Shown piece after piece: positions 22,716-30,423 of a DNA stretch of 64,000 nt. The translations under genes were made by a program, and so were the position numbers. The DNA is from JAEUPI01 sp036520715. Lineage in GTDB: Bacteria > Pseudomonadota > Gammaproteobacteria > Burkholderiales > Burkholderiaceae_C. How positions within the stretch are numbered: position 1 is the first letter of the stretch; every line of letters starts with the position of its first letter. Below the pieces are notes generated by a model, which was given only the letters and a program-made list of their open reading frames with translations, was not told where the DNA came from and ran no database searches. The DNA lies in assembly GCA_036520715.1 (NCBI GenBank), contig DATDJF010000353.1, forward strand, positions 1 through 64,000, in the 5' to 3' direction.

Positions 22716-25382
22716 TCAGGCCTTGTGCGTGCGCAGCAGCTCGGCGAAGTCGGCGGCCGACACCGGCTTGCTGAAGTAGAAGCCCTGCATCTGGTCGCAC
22801 GCGCGCTCGCGCAGGAACTCCTGCTGCTCGAGCGTTTCCACGCCCTCGGCCACCACCGTGAGGCTCAACGTCTTGCCCATCGCGATGATGGCCTCGGCGA
22901 TCGCCTTGTCCTCGCTGTCGGCGGGCAGCTCGCGGATGAACGAACGGTCGACCTTCAGCGTGTCGATCGGGAAACGCTTCAACTGCGCCAGCGACGAGTA
23001 GCCGGTGCCGAAGTCGTCGATCGCCAGCTGCACGCCCATGTCCTTGAGCGCGCACAGCACCTCCAGCGCGCGCTCGACGTTGTGCATCACCGAGCTTTCG
23101 GTGACCTCGAGCTCCAGCAGGTCGGGCTTCAGGCCGGTGTCGGCGAGCACGTCGCGCACGGCGGCCAGCAGCTCGGGATCGTTGAGCTGGCGCGGCGACA
23201 GGTTGACCGACACGCGCACCGGCGGCAGGCCCGCGCGCTGCCACTGCATGCTTTGCACGCACGCGGTGCGCAACACCCACTTGCCGATGGCCAGGATGAG
23301 GCCGGTCTCCTCGGCCACCGGGATGAACTTGGCCGGCGACACCGCGCCCAGCTCCGGGCTGTTCCAGCGCAGCAGCGCTTCGACACCCGAGATCGAGTTG
23401 CGCGCCAGGTCGAGCTTGGCCTGGTAGTGCAGCGACAGCTCGTCGCGCTCGATCGCGCGGCGCAGCTTGCTCTCCAGCGTCAGGCGCTCGAGCGACAGCG
23501 TCTCGAGCCGGCCGTCGTAGAACTGGAAGTTGTTCTTGCCCTCTTCCTTGGCGTGGTACATCGCGAGGTCGGCATGCGTCATCAGCGACGCCTCTTCGAG
23601 CGCATCGTCGGGGAACACCGAGATGCCGATGCTCGCGGTGACGCGGCACTCCTGGCCGTTGAGCTCGATCGGCTTGATCACCGCCGACAGCAGCTTGCGC
23701 GCGATGACGCCGGCCTGCTCGCTGTTGTGGAGGTCCTGCAGCAGCATCACGAACTCGTCGCCGCCCAGCCGCGCGACGATGTCGCTGGCGCGCAGGCTGT
23801 CCTTCAGACGGCGGGCGACCTCGCGCAGCAGCGCGTCGCCGGCCTCGTGGCCCAGGCTGTCGTTGATGAACTTGAAGCGGTCGAGGTCGATGAACAGCAC
23901 CGCGAACTTGCGCTGGTTGCGGCGCGACAGCGCCAGCACATGGTTGAGCAGCTCGCCGAACATCACGCGGTTGGGCAGCCCGGTCAGGCTGTCGTGCGTG
24001 GCCAGGTACTGGATGCGCTCCTCGGCCTGCTTGCGCGGCGTGATGTCGCGCGACACGCCGCGGTAGCCCGCAAAGCGGCCGGCCTCGTCGAGCAGCGGCT
24101 CGCCGCTGGCGCAGATGTGGCGGCGCTGGCCCTGCTTGCTGGTGTAGGCGAACTCGAAGTCGCGGAACGCCTCGCGCCGCTCGAGCCGCCCGCGCATGTC
24201 GGCCCAGTCGATGTCGCTCTCGGCGCCGGGCAGGTCCCAGGCCAGGCGGCCGCGCAGGAGCTGCTCGGTGTCGCCCATGCCGCGGCCGCCGAACACGGTG
24301 TAGCGCAGGTCGGCGTCGATCTCCCAGTACCAGTCGGACGACAGTTCCACCAGGCTGCGAAAGCGCTGCTCGCTGCGCTGCACGGCGAGCTCGGCCGCCT
24401 TGCGCGCCGAGATGTCCTGGATGATCGAGATGTCGTTGCCGGCGCGGCCGGCGCTGTCACGCGGCACCGAGATCGTGATCTGCACCCAGACGGTGGTGCC
24501 GTCCTTGCGCAGATAACGCTTCTCGAGCTGGAACGAATCGATCTCGCCGGCGCGAAGCTGGGCGCGCACCTTGTCGGTGACGTTCTTGTCGTCGGGGTGC
24601 GACACCTGCTTGACCGTCATGCGCAGCAGCTCTTCGCGGCTGTAGCCCAGCAGGTCGCACATCCAGCGGTTGACGTGCACGTAGCGGCCGGCTTCGTTGA
24701 CGTGCGCGATGCCGATGGCGGCCAGCTCGATGGTGTCGGCGTGGCGCCGTTCGCTCTCGCGCAGTTGCGCCTGCGCCTGTGCGCGCAGGTAGAACTGGCC
24801 GATCTGGCTGCCGATATAGCGCGTGCAATCGAGCAGCGCCGCATCGGGCTCCGCGGTCTCGTGGCTGAAGAACTCCACCGCGCCCAGCACACGGCCCGCG
24901 GCGGTGATGGGGAACGCGAAGGCGCTGTGCAGGTTGGCGCGCCCCGCCAAGGTCGAACGCAGGAAGCTCGGCTCCGCAGCCACGTCGCGCAGCCACACCG
25001 GCTCGCCCGACTGCATGGCGCGGCGCACCAGGCCACCGCCCTCGCTGCTGGAGGGCCGGATCGCCCGCGTGGCCTTGAGAAAGGCGTCGATCGCCGCGCC
25101 GCCGCGGCCCCAACTGCCCACGCAGCCCAGCGTGCCGGTCGACGAGTCCTCGGTCCAGCAGGCGCCGCAGGCCCAGCCCAGCTCCTCGCAGACGGCCTGC
25201 ACGATGAGCGGTGCCGCCTGTTGAAGGCCCGACGAACGTGACAAAGCGCCGGTCACGCCATGCTCGATGACCAGCCGCTGCGCAGTGCGCGAACGGTCGC
25301 GTTGTCCCGCGGTCATGCCGAGCGCAGGGTCGTAGGTTCCGAGCTCGGCCAGGACCGACTCGCTGGGTGTGATCTCTCGCAT
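22716..25382 (-). CDS. GAF-PAS-PAS-GGDEF-EAL cyclic-di-GMP signalling protein
   Basis: 888 residues, no membrane span. Domains in order: GAF (about 50-200), PAS/PAC (207-330), a second PAS/PAC (336-455), GGDEF (455-620) and EAL (636-880). The diguanylate cyclase motif GGDEF (540-544) and an inhibitory RxxD site (RASD, 531-534) are intact. The phosphodiesterase motif is EALLRW (from 668), with DDFGTGYSS and EGVET retained. Both making and breaking of cyclic di-GMP are therefore possible, and the input signal to GAF/PAS decides. It stands alone between the IorAB genes and the tRNA gene. Confidence 0.93.
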   Translation of the reverse strand: MREITPSESVLAELGTYDPALGMTAGQRDRSRTAQRLVIEHGVTGALSRSSGLQQAAPLIVQAVCEELGWACGACWTEDSSTGTLGCVGSWGRGGAAIDAFLKATRAIRPSSSEGGGLVRRAMQSGEPVWLRDVAAEPSFLRSTLAGRANLHSAFAFPITAAGRVLGAVEFFSHETAEPDAALLDCTRYIGSQIGQFYLRAQAQAQLRESERRHADTIELAAIGIAHVNEAGRYVHVNRWMCDLLGYSREELLRMTVKQVSHPDDKNVTDKVRAQLRAGEIDSFQLEKRYLRKDGTTVWVQITISVPRDSAGRAGNDISIIQDISARKAAELAVQRSEQRFRSLVELSSDWYWEIDADLRYTVFGGRGMGDTEQLLRGRLAWDLPGAESDIDWADMRGRLERREAFRDFEFAYTSKQGQRRHICASGEPLLDEAGRFAGYRGVSRDITPRKQAEERIQYLATHDSLTGLPNRVMFGELLNHVLALSRRNQRKFAVLFIDLDRFKFINDSLGHEAGDALLREVARRLKDSLRASDIVARLGGDEFVMLLQDLHNSEQAGVIARKLLSAVIKPIELNGQECRVTASIGISVFPDDALEEASLMTHADLAMYHAKEEGKNNFQFYDGRLETLSLERLTLESKLRRAIERDELSLHYQAKLDLARNSISGVEALLRWNSPELGAVSPAKFIPVAEETGLILAIGKWVLRTACVQSMQWQRAGLPPVRVSVNLSPRQLNDPELLAAVRDVLADTGLKPDLLELEVTESSVMHNVERALEVLCALKDMGVQLAIDDFGTGYSSLAQLKRFPIDTLKVDRSFIRELPADSEDKAIAEAIIAMGKTLSLTVVAEGVETLEQQEFLRERACDQMQGFYFSKPVSAADFAELLRTHKA

Positions 25383-25503
25383 GCCCGCTCACCAGGGTGG
25401 ATGCTCGGATATCGGCAGCGAGGGCCCCGGCTTGAGGGGCGAGCAGCGCGCGCCACTCGCCGAATGCGGCGAATCCGACCGCGGGCCGCAGGTGACCGCT
25501 GGC

Positions 25504-25509
25504 TATAAT
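25504..25509 (+). promoter_or_regulatory. -10 box of the tRNA-Thr gene
   Basis: A perfect TATAAT lies 17 bases before the mature tRNA 5' end. No good -35 hexamer is found at the right distance. Confidence 0.7.
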
Positions 25510-25526
25510 TCGCGCCCTTGCGCCGT

Positions 25527-25602
25527 GCCGGTGTAGCTCAGTTGGTAGAGCAGCGCATTCGTAATGCGAAGGTCGACAGTTCGAGTCCGTCCATCGGCAC
25601 CA
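25527..25602 (+). tRNA. tRNA-Thr (anticodon CGT)
   Basis: 76 nucleotides including an encoded CCA. The acceptor arm pairs GCCGGTG with CATCGGC (one G-U). The D arm is GCTC-AGTTGGTA-GAGC, the anticodon loop TTCGTAA carries CGT and decodes ACG, and the T loop is TTCGAGT. The sequence closely follows E. coli thrW. The T stem, GACAG against CCGTC, has an A-C mismatch at its second-from-loop pair, which is unusual. The G-A at the top of the anticodon stem is also present in thrW. Confidence 0.93.
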
Positions 25603-26072
25603 GGAGTTCAAGGCTGTTCGCAGTAGCGATCACTAACCAAGCCGCTCGCGGAAGTGCACAGGAAGTGCCGCTGCCAGCTAGCGCAGCACCCCGTGTGTAC
25701 TAGCCCCTAGGCGCCCCGCACTGCACTTCCAGCTACGCGCACAGCAGCGCGTGCCGACGGACGCAGCATGCATGCGATCCTGTGTGTGGAAACGGCCCCC
25801 GGAGCGGAGGGCCGTCGTCGAGGCTTCGGTAACGGCAGGCTCGCACCGCGTCCATCACCTCCGGCGTAACGGGATGATCCAACTCAAGCGAGGCTTCGCG
25901 AAGCCCCACACAGCGAGCTGCCACAGCAGGTAGAGCACGCTGACTGCGCCCACGAGCAGCACGCCCAGCATGCGTTGCAGCCATATGGGCACCTGCGCCT
26001 GCAGCAGTACCGGAATCTGTTTCGCGAAGCCGTTATCGCTTTTGACGCCGGCGTTCACGCGGTCCGCTGTGA
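25603..26072. other. Gene-poor stretch after the tRNA gene
   Basis: 470 bases directly after tRNA-Thr with no convincing complete gene. Codon patterns are poor compared with the flanks, and the only protein-like reading is the minus-strand membrane segment described separately. No integrase gene and no clear second copy of the tRNA 3' end were found by eye. Confidence 0.6.
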
Positions 26073-26127
26073 GAGGCGGAAAGTACGCGCGACGGCTCGA
26101 CGAGCAGCTACGGCGAGACCTCGACAT
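25855..26127 (-). pseudogene. Possible remnant of a small membrane protein
   Basis: An open frame of 90 codons whose second half reads like a membrane segment: QAQVPIWLQRMLGVLLVG followed by AVSVLYLLWQLAVWGFAKP. The first 30 residues are Ser/Arg-rich and overlap, on the other strand, the start of the next remnant, so they are probably not genuine. No good ribosome-binding site and no recognised family. A decayed or chance reading is possible. Confidence 0.3.
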
Positions 26128-26351
26128 TCTTCGCCTGCTTGATGCCCTACCAAGGCGGCTACAGTCTCAACATCTACACGACGTTCACCAAGGTGTCGGG
26201 AAGCGTCAGCGCCGCCACGATGGGTGCCACGCTCATGCGCCCGTTCGTCGGCGATTCGAGCCAATTCATTCCGCGCGCGATCGAGCAGATCGTCCAGGGC
26301 GTCCAGCAGGCTGGTGGCACGGTGACGCTGGTGGAGGCATACCCATCATGA
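26073..26351 (+). pseudogene. 3' part of an unidentified protein gene (5' end missing)
   Basis: The frame opens after a TGA at 26070-26072 and reads SSYGETSTFFACLMPYQGG, then YSLNIYTTFTKVSG and FIPRAIEQIVQGVQQAGG, which looks like real coding sequence with a balanced composition. No suitable ATG precedes it; a TTG at 26139 is the first candidate and would give 70 residues. The TGA at 26349-26351 overlaps the ATG of the next small gene. Most likely the N-terminal part was lost when the neighbouring DNA was rearranged. Family not recognised. Confidence 0.5.
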
Positions 26352-26587
26352 GTAGCTCGCGGGCACGTCGCCTTCAGGGCTCCGGTAAAAACCTTCCCAT
26401 GACCGTCCTCCCAGAGCCGAATGTCTTGCGCGATCGCGACGGGCGGGAAGTGGTCATCTTCACCACGCCCGCAGGTGTCACCGGCACCGTTGACACCTCG
26501 ATTTCGCCTGAGGCGCTGGACGCCATGGCGCGTGGCCTGCGTCGGAGCTTGCGGCGGCGCGGTATCCACATACCCGCTGATCGCTGA
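26348..26587 (+). CDS. Small hypothetical protein, 79 residues
   Basis: Starts at the ATG at 26348, overlapping the previous stop as ATGA, a strong sign that both were once an operon. The protein has a basic N-terminus, a beta-rich middle (VLRDRDGREVVIFTTPAGV) and a helical C-terminus (SPEALDAMARGLRRSLRRRG). No domain is recognised. Its preserved frame and coupling argue for a real gene although it sits in a decayed neighbourhood. Confidence 0.55.
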   Translation: MSSSRARRLQGSGKNLPMTVLPEPNVLRDRDGREVVIFTTPAGVTGTVDTSISPEALDAMARGLRRSLRRRGIHIPADR

Positions 26588-26765
26588 AGTTACGACACAT
26601 CTGGGTAGTCTTGAGAAGCCGAACTCGAACTTGTTCTTCGGACTCACCTGGCGCAGCCACTCGAAGTTTCGAACGGATGGAATTGAGGTCAGGACCTGTG
26701 CCGCCTACAGGAACGAGCTCTCCGACTCCGACCCTGAAGAGATGTTAGGCGTCGGCGATCCGGAA

Positions 26766-26924
26766 CTACACCCCTTGGTTCTTGCCGATCTGCCGATCGA
26801 GTTCGCCGCGCTCGTTGGCGTACTCGGTTGCTCGTCGCTTGGTCCATGCGGCCGACGCGGAATCGTTCGTGCCGGGATGGTGCTCAGGCGAGAGCCACTC
26901 TAGCGGCGTCCACGGGGACGCGAG
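26766..26924 (-). pseudogene. C-terminal fragment of an unidentified protein
   Basis: 52 codons ending in TAG at 26768-26766, opened by an in-frame stop at 26927-26925. The reading EWLSPEHHPGTNDSASAAW followed by TKRRATEYANERGELDRQIG has a natural protein composition and no start codon, so it looks like the tail of a lost gene. Family not recognised. Confidence 0.4.
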
Positions 26925-26996
26925 CTATGAAGGTGGCGCCGGTAAAAGGACAGACTGCAGATCTACCGGCGGGCTTGTGTCGGCGGTGTTGACCGG

Positions 26997-27060
26997 ATGG
27001 GAACGCCAGCTGCGAAGGGACTCTTCCACAAAGCCATCGTTCAAAGCCCGACACGCTGCT
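26997..27060 (+). pseudogene. Fragment resembling type-B carboxylesterase
   Basis: The short reading MGTPAAKGLFHKAIVQS matches the stretch that follows the nucleophile elbow in type-B carboxylesterases (pattern AxGLFHKAIxQSG). The GESAGG elbow and the rest are absent; a second protein-like frame follows in a different phase to about 27131. A tiny relic, if genuine. Confidence 0.35.
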
Positions 27061-27271
27061 GTCGGTCACGCGCAGCGTGCTGGCATTCGAGCAGCGGCTC
27101 GGCGGCGCGCCGCGCCAGGAGGCTGCGCGATGAGCATCGCCGCGCTCCTTTGACGTCCCTGTTCCGGACAGCGCCGATGTAAGGCGATGCCGCCCGCGCC
27201 GACTGACGCTTGGCCACCCTTTCGTGGTGGCTGACGCCAACCGCATTGACCCCAGCATTGGAGACGACCGA

Positions 27272-27523
27272 ATGAAGACCCTGAAATCCCTGCTTGCGAT
27301 CGCGATCGTGGGCGCTTCGCTCAGCGCATCTGCAGCCAGCGCGACCTACATGCCCGAGATAAAGAAGGTGGACACCGTCCTGAAGAGTGGCACCTACACG
27401 CCCAGCACGACCGACGAGGCGCGCCGCCTGCGTGGCGACATCGAACGCATGATGAAAGAAGACCGCGAGGCCGAGGCGATGAAGCTCCTTGAGCAGGTGA
27501 AGCAGTTGCTCAACATCAGGTAG
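27272..27523 (+). CDS. Small secreted protein, unknown function
   Basis: 83 residues from the ATG at 27272, preceded by GGAG about 9 bases upstream. The N-terminus is a classic signal peptide (MKTLKSLLAIAIVGASLSAS, cleavage probably after SASAASA). The mature part of about 60 residues is charged and helical, with ARRLRGDIERMMKEDREAEA and AMKLLEQVKQLLNIR. No family recognised; it resembles small periplasmic helical proteins common in Burkholderiales. It stands alone at the end of the scar region. Confidence 0.65.
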   Translation: MKTLKSLLAIAIVGASLSASAASATYMPEIKKVDTVLKSGTYTPSTTDEARRLRGDIERMMKEDREAEAMKLLEQVKQLLNIR

Positions 27524-27656
27524 CGCGGCGCGAGAAGCGATCGCAACCCGATCCACCGGCGCGCGGGCCATGTGTGGCGCGTGTGATTCGTCGCCGGCAA
27601 TCGATCCACCTCATGCTCTCGTTGCGCTGCGCTCGAGCATCCGGTTGATCCCGGCC

Positions 27657-28568
27657 TCAGAGTTCGCGCAGAATCCGCTGGCGCTTCTCCTGGTATTCCG
27701 CCTCGGAGACCAGCCCGTCTTTGCGCAACTTCTCGAGCGCGCGCAGGCGCTCCGCGGTGCTGCGGTACAGCTCGTCGGCGTCCTTGGCTACCGGGGCGGG
27801 CGCCGCGGTGGGTGCGCTGGGCTTGGCAGCGCTGGCTGCGCCGGAGCCAACGGCCGCTGCGGTCGGTGCCACGGCCGGCGTCGCAGCGGCCGGTGTTGCG
27901 GCGGCAGCGGGCGCTGCCGCCACAGTGCTGGTGCTCAGTGCGATCCAGTCATCGCGCGCTTGGCTGCCGCCGCCCGGTGCCACGGCGAGCTTGGTGCCGC
28001 GCTCGACCGGCTGGGCACGTTGACCCGGCTCGAACGCGATCAAGAGGCCGCTGCCGCGGAATTGCGATTCGAAGTCGCGACGCACCAGGCCGGTGATCAC
28101 CTGCAGTTGCCCGTCGCGGTGGAACACGCGTGCCGTGGTCACCGAGCGCGGAGCCAGCGGCCCGAACAAGCCGAATCGGTCGCTCACCGCAAAGCTGACG
28201 TCCTGCTCGGCGTTCGCTCGGCCCAATGCCGTGGCCAGCGGGGCAGTGATTTCGTCGAGCTGCTTGGCAGAGAACAGCGGTTCGGCCTTGGCGTTGACCA
28301 GTTGCAGGCGTTCGAGCATGGTGCGCAGCGTGGCTGGGGCGACTTCGAACGGGTGCTGGTTGAGTGCGGCTCCGTTTTCGCGCGTCTCGATGCGCACCCA
28401 GCTGAAGCTGCCTTCGTAGACGGTGGCCACCACACGACCGGCGGCCGAGTCCCGCAGGACCTGCACCGGTTGCCCGCGCGGCGCACCACCCAAGTCGGCT
28501 TGGGCGAATGCCGGGCTCAGGGCCAGCGACAGAACCGCGATCCATGCGCTGCGAGTCAGCCAGTTCAT
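27657..28568 (-). CDS. Exported protein with C-terminal SHOCT domain
   Basis: 303 residues from the ATG at 28568, which has GGAGA upstream. A signal peptide (WLTRSAWIAVLSLALSPAFA) is followed by a globular region of about 170 residues, an Ala/Pro-rich linker of about 60, and a final short helical hairpin LRKDGLVSEAEYQEKRQRIL, typical of SHOCT (short C-terminal oligomerisation) domains. The globular part contains FHRDGQLQVITGLVRRDFES and is not recognised. Likely periplasmic, function unknown. It follows malQ on the same strand by 41 bp and may be transcribed with it. Confidence 0.8.
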   Translation of the reverse strand: MNWLTRSAWIAVLSLALSPAFAQADLGGAPRGQPVQVLRDSAAGRVVATVYEGSFSWVRIETRENGAALNQHPFEVAPATLRTMLERLQLVNAKAEPLFSAKQLDEITAPLATALGRANAEQDVSFAVSDRFGLFGPLAPRSVTTARVFHRDGQLQVITGLVRRDFESQFRGSGLLIAFEPGQRAQPVERGTKLAVAPGGGSQARDDWIALSTSTVAAAPAAAATPAAATPAVAPTAAAVGSGAASAAKPSAPTAAPAPVAKDADELYRSTAERLRALEKLRKDGLVSEAEYQEKRQRILREL

Positions 28569-28609
28569 CGTCTCTCCAGAAGCGTCCGAGGTTGCGATCA
28601 TGCCTGCAG

Positions 28610-30163
28610 TCACGGCCGCGGCCGATCGCTCGGGTAGGCAGGCAGTTGAAGCCTTTCGAGCGGGCCGCGACCGTAGGCGGCACTCAGCTCGGCCAGGCGC
28701 CGCCCAGGCTCGTCGCCGACTTGGTCCCAGCGGAAGCGCCAGGTCCAGCAATCGAGGCTGCCCGGCGTGTTCATGCGGTGCTCGTTGTCCTGGCCGAGCG
28801 CGTCCTGCAGCGGGCACAACGCCAGCTTGGCCACCGAGGCCCATGCCGCACGGATCATCGCCCAGTGCACGTCGTGCTCGTGCGTGTCGAGATAGATCTG
28901 CGCGAATCGACGCTCGCGATCGCTGGCGCTGCGCCACCAACCCCGCGCCGTGTCGTTGTCGTGCGTGCCCGTGTAGACGCAGCAGTTGGGGATGTAGTTG
29001 TGCGGCAGGAACGGATGGCGGGCATCACCGCTGAAGGCGAACTGCAGCACCTTCATGCCGGGCAGCTCGAAGGCGTCACGCAACGCTTCGACATCGTGCG
29101 TGATCACACCCAGGTCCTCGGCGATCACGGGCAGGTCGCCCAGCGCCGCGCGCAACGCGGTGAACACTTCGTGGCCGGGCGCGCTCACCCAGCGACCCTC
29201 GACCGCGGTCGGGCTGTCGGCCGGAATCTCCCAGTAGCCTGCGAACCCGCGGAAGTGATCCACGCGCAGGATGTCGGCGCGCGTCAGTTCGTGCCGCACC
29301 CGCGCGATCCACCAGGCGAACCCGTCGCTCTGCATCGCCGGCCAGTCGTACAGCGGGTTGCCCCAACGCTGGCCGGTCGCCGAGAAGTAGTCGGGCGGCA
29401 CGCCGGCGATCACCCGCGGCCGCAGGTTCGCATCGAGCTGGAAGAGCCCGGCGTTGGCCCAGCAGTCGGCGCTGTGGGGGGCAACAAAGATGGGCAGGTC
29501 GCCGACGATGCGCACACCGCGGGTGTTGGCGTAGGCCTTCGCCTCTTGCCACTGCGTGAAGCAGCACCACTGCACGAACTGCCAGAAGTGCAGCGCGTTC
29601 GCATGCTGTGCGCGGACGGTGGCCAACGCATGGGCGTCGCGTCGGGCGAGCGCGGTGTCCCAATCAGGCCAGTGCCAAATATCGCGCGCGCGGTAGTGCT
29701 CGTCCAGCACCATGAACAGCGCGTAATCGTCGAGCCAGGCCGCATGCCGCGCACAGAACTCCGAGAAGGCACTGCGGTCGGCCGCACTGCCCCGACTCTC
29801 GAAGCCGGCGTGCGCACGGCGCAGCTTCGTCACCCGCCATGGCGAGACGCTCTCGAAGTCGACCCGGTCGTCACTGAAGCCCTTCAATTCGTGCTCGTCG
29901 ATCGGATCGAGCCAGCCGTGTTCGATCAACGGTTCGAGCGCGACCAGCAGCGGCGATCCCGCGAATGCCGACGCGCTGGCGTAGGGCGAGTTGCCCGGGC
30001 CGACCGGGGTCAGCGGCAGCACCTGCCAGATGCTCTGCCCTGCGCTGACCAGCCAATCGATGAAGTGCTTCGTGGTCGGACCGAGATCGCCGATGCCGTG
30101 CGGGCCGGGCAGTGCGGTGGGGTGCAGCAGGACGCCAGCAAGTCGTCGGTCGAGTGTGGGCAT
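28610..30163 (-). CDS. malQ: 4-alpha-glucanotransferase (amylomaltase, GH77)
   Basis: 517 residues, the compact amylomaltase length. Transfers maltodextrin segments between chains in the cytoplasm, releasing glucose from maltose. The N-terminus GVLLHPTALPGPHGIGDLG and PVGPGNSPYASASAFAG are typical. Catalytic residues are visible as Asp in LRVDHFRGF (nucleophile), Glu in VIAEDLGVIT (acid/base) and Asp in TGTHDNDTARGW (transition-state stabiliser). It is divergent from malK and belongs to the surrounding maltodextrin locus. Confidence 0.96.
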   Translation of the reverse strand: MPTLDRRLAGVLLHPTALPGPHGIGDLGPTTKHFIDWLVSAGQSIWQVLPLTPVGPGNSPYASASAFAGSPLLVALEPLIEHGWLDPIDEHELKGFSDDRVDFESVSPWRVTKLRRAHAGFESRGSAADRSAFSEFCARHAAWLDDYALFMVLDEHYRARDIWHWPDWDTALARRDAHALATVRAQHANALHFWQFVQWCCFTQWQEAKAYANTRGVRIVGDLPIFVAPHSADCWANAGLFQLDANLRPRVIAGVPPDYFSATGQRWGNPLYDWPAMQSDGFAWWIARVRHELTRADILRVDHFRGFAGYWEIPADSPTAVEGRWVSAPGHEVFTALRAALGDLPVIAEDLGVITHDVEALRDAFELPGMKVLQFAFSGDARHPFLPHNYIPNCCVYTGTHDNDTARGWWRSASDRERRFAQIYLDTHEHDVHWAMIRAAWASVAKLALCPLQDALGQDNEHRMNTPGSLDCWTWRFRWDQVGDEPGRRLAELSAAYGRGPLERLQLPAYPSDRPRP

Positions 30164-30327
30164 GTCGGTGACGTTGAAGACGGCGGGTCGCTAAGGTGGA
30201 TCGTATGGCGCGCTGGCTCGATGCGCGTCACTCACTGCGCAGCAATGCTACACAGACGTTGCTCGCAGTCGGAATGAGTGGATGCCTTCCAGTGGGTTTG
30301 TACCTACGGTGCGCGTCACAGCCTTGC

Positions 30328-30356
30328 TTGAGCAGGTGCGGACCCCTCTGTATATT
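30328..30356 (+). promoter_or_regulatory. Likely sigma-70 promoter of the mal operon
   Basis: -35 TTGAGC (30328-30333) and -10 TATATT (30351-30356) with a 17-base spacer, about 70 bases before the malK start. Both elements match the consensus at four or five of six positions. No convincing operator palindrome overlaps it. Confidence 0.65.
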
Positions 30357-30423
30357 CGCTACAAAGTCAACAGAGGAGCCGTTCGCGAGATGCTTCGCGG
30401 CGCGGTGCTCCAGGAGACAGCGC

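Larger units (their letters stand above)
26588..27271. other. Scar region with gene fragments
   Basis: 684 bases with no complete gene. Two short protein-like fragments are listed separately: one on the minus strand (26766-26924) and one resembling a carboxylesterase on the plus strand (26997-27060). The rest shows frames that change abruptly, which suggests recombined or decayed DNA. Confidence 0.55.

Noticed and set aside
26421..26903. 160-codon plus-strand frame in the scar
   Set aside because: Its first third overlaps the 79-residue gene in another frame and its end is opposite the better minus-strand fragment; composition is not protein-like throughout.
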